Shown: positions 1 to 9,745 of the stretch, piece by piece
Layout: the number at the start of each line of letters is the position of its first letter
How positions within the stretch are numbered: position 1 is the stretch's first letter
Assembly (NCBI GenBank): GCA_031772625.1
Contig: CM062813.1
Span: 696,456,420-696,520,419, forward strand
DNA length: 64,000 nucleotides
Source: Pinus tabuliformis
Lineage: Eukaryota; Streptophyta; Pinopsida; Pinales; Pinaceae
Direction: 5' to 3'
Position numbers and translations under genes: made by a program
The notes under the pieces: generated by a model
What the model saw: only the letters and a program-made list of their open reading frames with translations
What the model was told of the DNA's origin: nothing
Databases searched by the model: none

Positions 1-369
1 GTCCTAGCATTTTCAGAATTCAACATGGCACATCCGAAAAGCAGCCCACAGACTTGCCAGAGAGTTGTCAAATGCTCAATATGCACCATGTTGAAGATAT
101 CTTATGCCATAGGACATCTCGTATAGTATCTCTAACCCTACTCCCTTTCATTTATGGCATTAGCTAGTTTGTTTCACGCATTTATATTATGTTTTTTATA
201 TTTCAGTTTCTTAGGACAAATTTTCTATTCTAGCGGTATGTTTTATATATGCATGATAATTTTGATGTTGAATGGATATCTATTTGATGAACTTTTGTTT
301 CCTTGGATGCAGGATTCTGGGGTTCTCACGTTACTTCATGGAAAAAACGTGTCCCCATATGGAGCCAGA
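1..369 (+). other. 3' internal tail of a Tat-like Ty3/gypsy element
   Basis: No convincing coding sequence is seen. The last ~65 bases before 370 match, in order and spacing, the bases before the 3' LTR of Tat-type element B in this window: a 'gatgcag.attctgg' block, then 'cgtgtcccca', then 'gagccaga', then the LTR. This stretch is therefore the untranslated 3' end of a related element whose body lies left of the window. Short ATG frames here (for example 154-492) run across the LTR boundary and have no known domain, so they are not called. The assignment rests on visual alignment to B. Confidence 0.6.
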
Positions 370-545
370 TGTTGCATTCAAATTGTCAAAGTTCCAGGGA
401 AGCAGAAGTACCTATTTTTTCAACAAGGATCGAATCACTTATCAACAGTCCGTGTGTCATGGTCATCCCATTTTGCAAGTTATATATTGTAAATGATCTT
501 AGTAAAACCATGAGTCTATGTAACAACATAGGTAAGCCTATAATT
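370..545 (+). repeat. Start of Tat-like gypsy 3' LTR (family W), interrupted by copia insertion
   Basis: The LTR begins TGTTG directly after 'gagccaga', as in element B. It ends at the copia target site and resumes at 6614. Across the junction (copia removed) the order 'taacaacatagg', 'taagcct' and 'cctaggagg' parallels the U3 of the other Tat-like LTRs at 9245-9600 and 48712-48800. The first 5 bases of the copia target duplication (TAATT) are 541-545. Confidence 0.6.
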
Positions 546-747
546 TATTAGAATATATCTCTATATTTCTATTTATTAATGCTCAGTCTTTTAGATGTTT
601 CTATTCTTATTCTTTTAGCAGTTTCTTAGATGAAACTGTTTGTTCGATATTCTACATAGAAACCTGATGTTTCTATTCTTGTAAATATCTTTGTATTATC
701 ATTGAGCTGTTTGCTCTATGTGAATTAATTCATTGAACATTCTTTTA
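546..747 (+). repeat. 5' LTR of copia element
   Basis: 202 bp, repeated at 6412-6613 with one difference seen ('atttatta' here, 'atttagta' in the 3' copy). It is short for a copia LTR. It contains the U3-R-U5 promoter and polyadenylation signals; I do not place the TATA box with confidence. Confidence 0.95.
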
Positions 748-759
748 TGGTATCAGAGC
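748..759 (+). promoter_or_regulatory. Primer-binding site (initiator tRNA-Met)
   Basis: TGGTATCAGAGC begins at the base after the 5' LTR. This is the standard plant copia primer site, complementary to the 3' end of initiator methionine tRNA, and starts minus-strand DNA synthesis. Confidence 0.93.
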
Positions 760-1099
760 AAGGTTAAGAGATTCTTCTTGAAACAGTAATTCTATCTGCA
801 TCGCAATCTCTTGAGTCCTTTCTAAGGTCGAGCCCTCTGTAAGCCAGGCAGCCTTCACTGAGTCTTAGCCTCGGCTTTGCTCGCTGTGATAAAAGCTTAC
901 AGTCGTCCATCTCGATACAGAAATGGATTCTTCCCTTGCATGATTTTTTTAAGAAAATAACTTTGGGGCGGTGACTGTTTTCATGGGAGCGGAATCCGGC
1001 TATCTTCGTCTTCGCCTGGCGGCTACTCGACCACAACGTGGAATTCCTCAGCAATCGTGATCCAGGTGTTTTTCCTCAAAACTCATTCTTGAAAGTCAG

Positions 1100-2010
1100 A
1101 GTCGTGGTTTGAAAATTCGATCTGCAGGCAAAATCGTGGTTTCAAAATCGTGGTTTTTTCAACTCTGTCAAAATCCCGTGGTTTTCATTTTAACTCTGTC
1201 AAAATCCCGTAGATGGAAATGCACACTATTTTTTGTTATATCCGCTATGCTATGAGATAAGAGGTGGATATCACTACAGGCGTCTTGATATTTGAAACCC
1301 GTGGCTAATATACATTTTTAAAACCCGTGGATATATTTTGAAACCCGTGGCTAATGCTCGGTCGACCCGTGAATATATATTTACAAACTGTGGTTCATTC
1401 CGTGGATAGATTTGAAACCCGTGGTCATTATATTTCAATCCCGTGGATAGATATTTGAAACCTGTGGTCAATACATATTTCTTTTTGAAACGCGTGGATA
1501 TATTCTGCCGATCCGTGAATATATATTTGCCAACTGTGGCTCATTCCGTGGATATATTTGAAACCTGTTATTCTCAAATGCTGTCAATGCTGTAATTCGC
1601 GTGGATATACGCGTGTGCTATGACCTGTGCAAATGCCGTTATATTGCCTCAGTCAAACTCTGATCTGAAACCCGTGCTTTTTAATCTGATACGTAACCTG
1701 TTGTAATACGTCAAAACGTATCCTGTCATCCGTGTGTGATAAATCTCGCAGGTGGTTAATCTATGCTGTAGAACCGTGGATACTTGAAAACCGTGGTTCA
1801 TTCCTGAGATATATACCTGAGACAAGAGACGTATATACTGAGACGTGATACCGTGACACGTATTTCAAACTCGTATATACCTGAGACGTATATACCTGAG
1901 ACGTGACGTAAAGCTCACGTGGGCCAATACATCCGTGGTGGTTGCCGGAAGCATAGATCGTTTTTTCAGATCTGCGTATTTGTTTTGTGGGCCAAATATA
2001 TCCGTGGTAT
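1100..2010 (+). repeat. Degenerate CCGTGG-type repeats in copia leader
   Basis: The ~1.6-kb leader between primer site and gag carries roughly twenty diverged copies of a short unit built on 'gaaacccgtggatatat' (variants cccgtggtt, ttccgtggata, aactgtggtt, acgcgtggata), mostly 20-30 bp apart. From about 1790 the pattern shifts to 'cctgagacgtatata' units (1806-1900). The minus-strand frames at 1274-1471 and 1761-2045 are translations of these repeats and are not called as genes. The role is unknown: possible packaging or structured leader RNA. Confidence 0.8.
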
Positions 2011-2346
2011 TTACCAGCAGTGTAAGCTTGAAACTGAGACAGCATATGTGGGTCCGTATTTCAAAATTTGTATTTGCTGTATGTATGGTTCTGATTGCCA
2101 GCAGTGGGTTACCAATCAGTGGAAATTTTTTTTGTGATCCTGACAGTCTTCATTATATCTGACATTGCATAAGTATACTCTTATGGTAGACCGGCATTTT
2201 CTTGTGGCAAACTGTATTCTCAGAACTGTATTAGCAGTCCTACTATTGTTTTAGACAGCTGAAAGTCCGTTCTTTAAATTTTCACCAGCATAAGCAGTCA
2301 GCTACATTGTTCTTGTGTGTCATACTTTTGTATTCTCTTTGTGAAA

Positions 2347-5300
2347 ATGGCCACACTTACCAATCTGATGTTAGAAGGAAATCAACGGTTTAATGGCAGC
2401 AACTATAACATTTGGAAACAAAGACTGCTGACCATTTTTGAGTACAGGCGTCTTGATCAACTCATTTTGGGCAAAGAGCTTCGTCCAGGTACAGCCGGGA
2501 CCGATCAAGATAAATTTGATGATCGAAATCGAGAGGCTGTTATGCTTCTCAAGCTCTCTGTAGCTGATGATCAGTTACCTCAGATCCCTTCTGGCAAGAC
2601 AGCTGCTGAAATCTGGGAACAGTTGAAAGAATTGCATGAGACATCTGATAAAAGCAGAGCTTTTTTTCTCAAAAATCAGTTGTTCTCCATCATGATGGAT
2701 GAACATATGTCTTTACAGGAACATCTCAACAAAATTAAAGACATTCGAGATCAGCTCGACGCCATTGGTCGGACCATGGAGGAAGAAGATATGGTAGTCA
2801 TTACCCTGAAGAGTCTACCAAAATCTTATGAACACTTCATTGAAACACTTAACATTACAAATGTTGATCTGAAGTTTTCAGATTTATGTACCAAACTTCT
2901 GCAGAAAGATAGGTGGAAACAGCAGTTTGGTAGTGGTACTTCATCAGTGCCCTTGGAAAATGCATTTGCTGCAAAATATCAGTCCTCTCAGTCTTTTCAG
3001 CAGAGAGGATCATCTCAGTCTTTTGATCCTAACAGGAAGAAAAGTGTACAGTGTAATTACTGTCACAAGTTCGGTCACATGAAGAAAGACTGCAGGCAGA
3101 GGATTGCTGCTGAACAAAAGAAACAGGGAGGGTCACATCAGACAGCGAATGTTGCAGAACATTCCGAGCAGACAGATTCTGCCTTTTACGCCTTTATGGC
3201 TAAAAGGTCTTCAGAACATGTACCTTCCTCTGCATGGTACATTGACTCTGGTGCATCACGCCACTTCTCTCACAGGCGTGACTGGTTTATTGACTTTTCA
3301 CCTTTCAGTGACTCAGTTGTATTTGGTGGAGGTGAAAAGTACACTGTTGCTGGCAGGGGTACAGTTCAAATTCAGTCTGGTGGACGCACGCTCATATTTC
3401 TAAATGTATACTATGTTCCTGGTATGGAGATTAATCTGCTCTCTGTCAGTCAGATTATGAGGAATTCTCCTCAGCTTGATGTTATGTTCAGTGCACACAA
3501 GTGCTCCATCATTGACAGGGAGACCAGTCTGACAGTTGCTACTGGCCTCGAGGACCATGGTCTATACAGGCTACTTGACACCGGTGACTTTCCAGAAGTG
3601 GCACTAGCAGCTCGTGTCTCTCCCATCAGTACTCTATGGCATCAGCGATATGGGCATCTCAATATGCAGTATCTCTCTCAGCTCTCTCGGGAGGGACTTG
3701 TGTCAGGATTACCTGATATTCAGACTCAGCAGTTGGGAGTATGCAGCGCCTGTCAAGCGGGAAAGCAACATCGGTCATCATTCAAAAATGGAGAATCTTG
3801 GCGCGCATCCCAGGTACTTCAGTTACTTCATGCTGATATTTGTGGTCCTATGAATACAGCTTCTATAACTGCTTGCAAATACTTTTTACTTATTGTAGAT
3901 GACTTCAGTCGAAAGATGTGGGTGTATTTTTTAAAAAATAAATCTGATGCTCTTAGTACCTTTCAGAAGTTTAAAACTTTAGTTGAAAACGAATCTGGTT
4001 GTAATATCATGACCCTTAGGACCGACAATGGGGGGGAATTTTGTTCCTCAGCTTTTGCCAACTTCTGTGATATTCATGGCATCAAACGTCAATTCACCAC
4101 ACCTTACACTCCCCAGCAGAACAGTGTTGTCGAGCGTCGCAATCGCACGGTTGTTGAAATGGCTCGTTCCATGTTACAACACCGAAATGTTCCAAACAAA
4201 TTCTGGGCTGAAGCAGTATTTACTGCTGTTTATCTTCTTAACCGATCCCCTACTCAGGCTGTTAAAGGGAAGACTCCTGAAGAAGTGTGGTCTGGTCGTA
4301 AGCCTAAAATCAGTCATCTCAAAGTTTTTGGCTCAGTTGCATATGTTTGGATTCCATCGGCTAAGCGATCTAAGTTGGATTCCAAAAGTCAGAAACTCAT
4401 GATGACAGGATACAGTGATCATCACAAAGCTTATAGGCTGATAGATATAGCCACTGGTCGACTTAGCTTCAGTCGAGATGTAGTATTTGATGAAGACAGA
4501 GGATTCTTTCAGTCTTCTTCTTCTGAGCAGCGTTCTGAGGATCCGCCTCACAGTGTTCTTCTTCCAGTCAGTTCATCTGATGGGAGGGATGATGTAGCAT
4601 CAAGATTTGATACTACTCTATCTGAGCTTCCTCCAGAAGCTAATCCCCCTCTTGCTATCCCTATTGCTCTTGAGCCTGCTTCTCTTCCTCCTGATATTGG
4701 TCCCTCTAATCTTGATATTGGTTCTTCTTCTCTTCGGCCAAAATGGTGGGCTAAAACCATAGGTGATCTCCGGGATGATGAGCTCCTTGAAGGTAGAACT
4801 TCTAGGCATAAGAACAGACAACAGTCTTCAGTCAATTTTGCTCTTATGGCTAACCTTCACAGTACTTTTGAGCCTCAAACATATTCAGAAGCTAAGGGTA
4901 TATATGAGTGGGAACAGGCTATGAAAGCAGAATTTCAGAGTCTTCAAAAGAATCACACATGGGCTCTTTCTGATCTTCCCGCAGACAAAAAACCCATAGG
5001 CTGCAAATGGGTGTATAAAGTCAAATACAAAGCTGATGGAACCTTAGACAAGTATAAAGCTCGGCTTGTGGCTCGAGGATTTTCACAGCAGGAAGGCATA
5101 GACTATGAGGAGACTTTTGCTCCTACAGCCAAGATGAGTACTATCAGGCTTGTGCTTGCCCTAGCAGCTCAGTTCAATTGGAAAGTTCATCAGATGGATG
5201 TAAAAAGTGCTTTCCTAAATGGTGATCTCCAAGAAGAAGTCTACATGACGCAGCCTCCAGGATTCAAGGTTGCTGGTCAAGAACAGAAAGTGTGTCGGTT

Positions 5301-6417
5301 AGTTAAAGCTATCTATGGATTGAAACAAGCTCCTCGGGCTTGGTACATAAAAATTGATCAGTATCTGACAAATCAAGGTTTTCAGAGGAGTCCATCTGAT
5401 GCAAACCTGTATATCAAGCATACTGATGATGATATCTTGTTTGTAGTTGTCTATGTGGATGATCTTATCATTACTGGCAGCTCTGCACATTTGATCCATG
5501 GGATCAAACAAGATCTATGCAGAACTTTTGAGATGACAGACTTGGGACTTCTTCATTACTGTCTGGGGGTTGAAGTATGGCAGACTGAAAATCAGATCTT
5601 TCTTTCTCAGTCCAAGTATGCCAAAAATCTTGTGGAAAGGTTCAGAATGCAGGATTGCAAACCGGCCACGACTCCTATGGAACTAGGGCTCAAACTTTCA
5701 GCACAGTCATCTTCTCCTCTTGTGGATGAAACTTTATTCAGGCAATTAGTGGGCAGTCTCATCTATCTTACTGCTACCAGACCTGACATCAGTTTTGCAG
5801 TAAGCTACATTTCTCGCTTTATGTCAGCTCCTAAAGCTGATCATTGGATAGCAGCCAAGCGGGTGCTACGATATGTGCGTGGTACTTCTGATTATGGACT
5901 CTTATATACTCACAGCTCCACTTCTACTCTCAGTGGCTACACTGACTCTGACTGGGCCGGTTCGGTTGATGACCGTAAATCTACAGCTGGGTATGTGTTT
6001 AGTCTAGGATCTGGAGCTGTTACTTGGACTAGTAAGAAGCAACAGGTTGTGGCTCTCTCCTCAACAGAAGCAGAGTATCGGGGAGCAGTTAAGGCAGCCT
6101 GTGAGGCAGTTTGGCTTCGTCGTATGCTTGCAGATATGCATGTTTTTCAGACAGGGCCTACTTCTTTGTTTTGTGATAATCAGGGAGTGCTCAAACTTGC
6201 CAAGAATCCTGTCTTTCATGAACGAACAAAGCATGTGGAAACTCACTGCCACTACATTCGACAGTTGGTTGAAGACGGCTCAGTTCAGTTGCACTATGTT
6301 CCCACCACAGAGCAGCCCGCCGATATCTTTACCAAGCCTCTTGGTCCTGATAAATTTGTAAAATTTCGCGGGTCTATTGGTGTTGTAAATAGATTGAGCA
6401 TTAAGGGAGGGTATTAG
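2347..6417 (+). CDS. Copia Gag-Pol polyprotein, intact
   Basis: It encodes capsid and all enzymes for retrotransposition in cytoplasmic particles. I prefer the ATG at 2347 (MATLTNLML...) over the upstream ATG at 2317 because copia Gags usually start with such a sequence. In order, in residues of the 2317 frame: UBN2-type Gag (~25-240); CCHC knuckle CNYCHKFGHMKKDC (~247-260); aspartic protease with DSGAS (~310); integrase HHCC finger (HQRYGHL ... CSACQAGK) and DDE core with TDNGGEF and E in VVERRNR; reverse transcriptase with YVDD (~1047-1050); RNase H with TDSDWAG and STEAEY, ending ADIFTKPL. That protease-integrase-RT order defines Ty1/copia. No internal stop or frameshift. The stop codon lies in the first 6 bases of the 3' LTR. 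Confidence 0.97.
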   Translation: MATLTNLMLEGNQRFNGSNYNIWKQRLLTIFEYRRLDQLILGKELRPGTAGTDQDKFDDRNREAVMLLKLSVADDQLPQIPSGKTAAEIWEQLKELHETSDKSRAFFLKNQLFSIMMDEHMSLQEHLNKIKDIRDQLDAIGRTMEEEDMVVITLKSLPKSYEHFIETLNITNVDLKFSDLCTKLLQKDRWKQQFGSGTSSVPLENAFAAKYQSSQSFQQRGSSQSFDPNRKKSVQCNYCHKFGHMKKDCRQRIAAEQKKQGGSHQTANVAEHSEQTDSAFYAFMAKRSSEHVPSSAWYIDSGASRHFSHRRDWFIDFSPFSDSVVFGGGEKYTVAGRGTVQIQSGGRTLIFLNVYYVPGMEINLLSVSQIMRNSPQLDVMFSAHKCSIIDRETSLTVATGLEDHGLYRLLDTGDFPEVALAARVSPISTLWHQRYGHLNMQYLSQLSREGLVSGLPDIQTQQLGVCSACQAGKQHRSSFKNGESWRASQVLQLLHADICGPMNTASITACKYFLLIVDDFSRKMWVYFLKNKSDALSTFQKFKTLVENESGCNIMTLRTDNGGEFCSSAFANFCDIHGIKRQFTTPYTPQQNSVVERRNRTVVEMARSMLQHRNVPNKFWAEAVFTAVYLLNRSPTQAVKGKTPEEVWSGRKPKISHLKVFGSVAYVWIPSAKRSKLDSKSQKLMMTGYSDHHKAYRLIDIATGRLSFSRDVVFDEDRGFFQSSSSEQRSEDPPHSVLLPVSSSDGRDDVASRFDTTLSELPPEANPPLAIPIALEPASLPPDIGPSNLDIGSSSLRPKWWAKTIGDLRDDELLEGRTSRHKNRQQSSVNFALMANLHSTFEPQTYSEAKGIYEWEQAMKAEFQSLQKNHTWALSDLPADKKPIGCKWVYKVKYKADGTLDKYKARLVARGFSQQEGIDYEETFAPTAKMSTIRLVLALAAQFNWKVHQMDVKSAFLNGDLQEEVYMTQPPGFKVAGQEQKVCRLVKAIYGLKQAPRAWYIKIDQYLTNQGFQRSPSDANLYIKHTDDDILFVVVYVDDLIITGSSAHLIHGIKQDLCRTFEMTDLGLLHYCLGVEVWQTENQIFLSQSKYAKNLVERFRMQDCKPATTPMELGLKLSAQSSSPLVDETLFRQLVGSLIYLTATRPDISFAVSYISRFMSAPKADHWIAAKRVLRYVRGTSDYGLLYTHSSTSTLSGYTDSDWAGSVDDRKSTAGYVFSLGSGAVTWTSKKQQVVALSSTEAEYRGAVKAACEAVWLRRMLADMHVFQTGPTSLFCDNQGVLKLAKNPVFHERTKHVETHCHYIRQLVEDGSVQLHYVPTTEQPADIFTKPLGPDKFVKFRGSIGVVNRLSIKGGY
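6403..6411 (+). promoter_or_regulatory. Polypurine tract
   Basis: AAGGGAGGG immediately before the 3' LTR primes plus-strand synthesis. It overlaps the last codons of gag-pol. Confidence 0.9.
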
Positions 6418-6613
6418 AATATATCTCTATATTTCTATTTAGTAATGCTCAGTCTTTTAGATGTTTCTATTCTTATTCTTTTAGCAGTTTCTTAGATGAA
6501 ACTGTTTGTTCGATATTCTACATAGAAACCTGATGTTTCTATTCTTGTAAATATCTTTGTATTATCATTGAGCTGTTTGCTCTATGTGAATTAATTCATT
6601 GAACATTCTTTTA
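6412..6613 (+). repeat. 3' LTR of copia element
   Basis: 202 bp, identical to 546-747 except for one base. It is followed by the second target duplication copy TAATT (6614-6618). Confidence 0.95.
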
Positions 6614-8600
6614 TAATTTGATGACGAATTCCATCCTAGGAGGTTTTTTAACCTCACTGATTAGCTGTGTTTTTCGACACAGCTAATCAAAAGAGTTTTT
6701 TTCCCTCCGGCGTACAACCCCAAAGCTAGGGTGAAATTTATTGTCGAATTATTAAGTGAGTCCTAGTGTTTTAATCAAGTTCGACGTAAAAGTGGTTTGG
6801 GAATAACTTAAGCTAATTGGTTAAATTATTTTATTAAAATCACTTGGTTTACTAGATCATATTGAGTCGCAGATGAGTTTTGTGTCTTAAGGGTCTAAGA
6901 CAAATGTGTATTCCCTCTTTGAGTCTTTAAAAGAAAAATCATATGTAATAGAGGGTTGGAAAAATAATTAATCCCCTCGTGTAAATTAATTAATTTTTCT
7001 GGCAAAATAAAATTAAATCCTAAGCTAGAAAATAATTAATTAGAGTCAAAATTAAAATGTCTAGGAAAATAAATTCTCCAAATTGAAAAATTCGTGGGTC
7101 TTGAAAGAATCAATATTTAAAGGTCTTCCACCAAGGGAATATTCTCTTTTTCAAGAAAAAATGGACCCTTTGACCTTAGTGGTTAAGTCAAAGTCATTTT
7201 TTTGAGGAAATTAGCTCTAACTAATTAATTTGAGCTAATTAAAATGGAATTAAATGATAAATTTGAAAATTCCTCAAAAATAAGAAATCAAGGGCCAAGA
7301 TTAAAAGATCTTGAAGTATTTATCAATGACCAAGATTATTTTGACAAGGATTATTGAAACTAGCAATTATTTTCCATTTGGAGGATTTATTTATAAATTA
7401 GAGAGTCATTTGAGTCTCTAATCATCTTGATCTCTAACTAGAATTGTTGTTGAAGCATTGTGTAAACTATTGTCCCGTTGGGAACTATTTTTTCTATCAT
7501 AATAAAAGACTTTGGGGTGAAATTCAAGGTGTTCTTGCTTATTCATTTGTGGTATGTGCTGACTACGGGCATTTCTATGTTGTGCTGAATATTGGTAAGA
7601 TCTATTTTTTCATTACATGGAGATAAAATCATACCATTGATAGTTTTGGGCTAATCTTAGGTGGGTTGATTCCCCATGTGATCTAATTTTTTTTTTTTTG
7701 AGATAAATACATAGTGTTTGCAGGTACTTCAGTGATTGGCCTCCAAGTTCACAGCCTTGGGCAAGAATCGTTGTTGCTTGGATCTCTAGTTTTTATATGG
7801 CAGATTTAATCTTTGCTTCGGCTATAGTGAATCATTATTTTTTTTCTGAAGCATTTTAGTCATTATTTCAAGTAAAAAATATTATTAAAAAAAATCCATT
7901 TGAAAACCCATGTATATTTTGTAAATAAGATTATAAATTTAAATTGTAATTTATTTTTTCTAACTTGGGTTGGGGTTTTAGATCTATTTTGTATATACTT
8001 GGGGTTTGGGTGTTTCTATTTTTAATTTTGCAGGCTAGATCAAGGAGTTAAGTGGAAGAAGAGCTAGATCTAGGCCCTTGAGAGTAAGATCTAGTCTTTA
8101 TTTCCCACTATAGAATTTCAAAAAATCAAAGAGCTGAAGCATAAAATTTTTTCAGAGCAAGGGTTTTCAGTTTTTGGCTTTCCCGAGCCAGATCTACCTC
8201 CTCCGGGCCCACGTCTCTCTCTCTTGGTCTCAACATCATCCCTTCCTCCCTTTGCGTCACCTTTTCAGCCCTCTTAGGCTTTAGTCCTAGCCCCATAACC
8301 CTATTTTCTTAAATGCTAGCCTTTTTGGGCAAAGCGTTTGCTCTTCTTGGCCATTTCCAGCCTCCTTGTGGCCCGGTCTATCATCGTAGCCATTTATCCC
8401 TACAACTTCGTTTCCCTTGTCCTATTACTCCAAATTTTGCCCCAAAATTGACCTGAAACCCTAATATGAATATTTAAGGATAAATACTTGGCGGTTTTGC
8501 GTGATTAAGGTCTTAAATTCATATCTAGAAAGCGGCAAGGTAATCCAAAAGTTTCAACTTTCAACGATTTTCAACGGTGAGATCGGCCTAGGGTTAGACC
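6614..8600 (+). repeat. Remainder of Tat-like LTR (family W, plus orientation)
   Basis: This continues the LTR begun at 370. It shows the features of the other Tat-like LTRs in the window: a hairpin at 6659-6688; 'gagttttttt', an 'accccaaagct' block and 'gagtcctagtg' (about 6695-6765); a TATA-like box near 7391; and a polyadenylation region 'aataaaagactttggggtg' at about 7501, matching 'aataaaagaagactttgggg' in element B. No protein-coding gene is supported; the 60-codon frame at 7444-7626 crosses this region without any domain. The right boundary is approximate because an oppositely oriented LTR follows. Confidence 0.55.
6659..6688 (+). other. Perfect hairpin in Tat-like LTR
   Basis: GATTAGCTGTG and CACAGCTAATC form an 11-bp perfect stem around 'tttttcga'. 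Hairpins occur at the same relative place in the other Tat-like LTRs here (9177-9209, 11662-11701, 39391-39406, 48679-48694) with different stem sequences. Confidence 0.8.
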
Positions 8601-9745
8601 TTTAAACCCTTATTTTTTTGTAATTTTTATTACACCAAGCAAAACACAAATAATTAGGCCCTAAAATCAAATTATAAATGGTCAAAATTGTTTTGAATTG
8701 CAAAATCTTCGTTTTCACAAATTTTTGCCACTTGGGCATCTTTGATTTGACCTAGATCTGACAATCTAGCTTGCTAGAAATTTCTGCATAACTGTACAAA
8801 ATAAGGTCTGAACATTTATGAATAACATCCTAATTAAAGTCTAAAAAATCTGAATTTTAGTTTTTTTCGGTAAAATTACTATTTTTAGACGTTGTGGGAA
8901 TATAGTATTTTCAGTTTGCTGATCTGATCTGGCATTAATATACTGTTGTCATAAACCTATTAGTTCTGAAAATGGCTGAATCAAACTTTCCTAAAGCCCT
9001 CAAATTGGAAATTTTCAAGTTTTAGCGTGCTTGTAATAAAATAATTTAGCTAATGTGCCAAAACTATTCCCAAACACACTTTTACAATAAACTCAATATA
9101 ACACTAGGACTCACCTAAGACCTTGTCAATGAATTCCACCTTAGCTTTAGGGTTTAAGTTGGAAGAAAAACTCTATCGATTATCCGTGTTTAGAAACACA
9201 CATAATTCGGTGAGGTTAGAAAACTTCCTAAGATGAAGTCCTTTGCCAACAGGGTATTTTTTAAGGATTTAAATATTTTACTATATATAGTATTTCAGGC
9301 TACTATTCTGGTTTGAAAATTCATATGTATAGAATGTGGGTGAATATTCAATCAAAAACATGTAATTTACTATTAAAATTGGTATATTTTTGGTGGATAT
9401 CATCCATTTAATCATATATATGTAAAGAATAGGCGAATTTTTTAACCAAATTGGTGAATTTTTTTTCAGAAAATGTCCAAAAATTAGCCCATTTGTGAAA
9501 TTTCTTCTTTGAAATTTCCCCTGTTTGCCAAAATCAAAGGCTTACTTAGGTGTTGTTACATAATTAAATGGTCACACTAGCATCATTTACAATACAACAT
9601 GCAAAAATTGGGTTTACAAATGATATAATTGTGCTGGTTGATGACTTTCATCTTCGAAAAATTTTCTTCACTTCTTTGTACCCTGCTTCCTTTGATTGTT
9701 GACAAAGTGTGGTTAATAGGCTTCAAATGGCTCAAGGAGGGTCTT
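8600..9745 (-). repeat. 5' part of a Tat-like LTR in reverse orientation
   Basis: Read on the minus strand, 9700 down to 9010 follows the U3 of element B: 'gtcatcaaccagc', 'catttgtaaaccca', 'taacaacacctaagtaagcct', a hairpin (9177-9209), 'gagtttttctt', 'accctaaagct' and 'gagtcctagtg'. It is also an inverted copy of 6630-6850, so the two LTRs stand head to head. Below ~8950 similarity becomes unclear and I cannot place the junction with the plus-strand LTR. No gene is seen. Confidence 0.5.

Larger units (their letters stand above)
546..6613 (+). mobile_element. Complete young Ty1/copia LTR retrotransposon
   Basis: A full-length element: two 202-bp LTRs (546-747, 6412-6613) that differ by one base in my comparison, a primer-binding site right after the 5' LTR, a long leader, one gag-pol frame and a polypurine tract before the 3' LTR. 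The 5-bp target duplication TAATT flanks it at 541-545 and 6614-6618. The LTR ends read TATTAG...TTTTA rather than TG...CA; non-canonical ends are known for some plant copia families. Near-identical LTRs plus an unbroken polyprotein point to very recent insertion. It sits inside an older Tat-like LTR whose two halves lie on either side. Confidence 0.97.

Noticed and set aside
154-492. 112-codon plus-strand frame near the window start
   Set aside because: It spans the internal/LTR border of a Tat-like element, is hydrophobic AT-rich translation and has no domain.
1274-2045. Minus-strand frames with repeated GFKYLS/VYTSQ motifs
   Set aside because: They are translations of the leader tandem repeats of the copia element and lie antisense to it.
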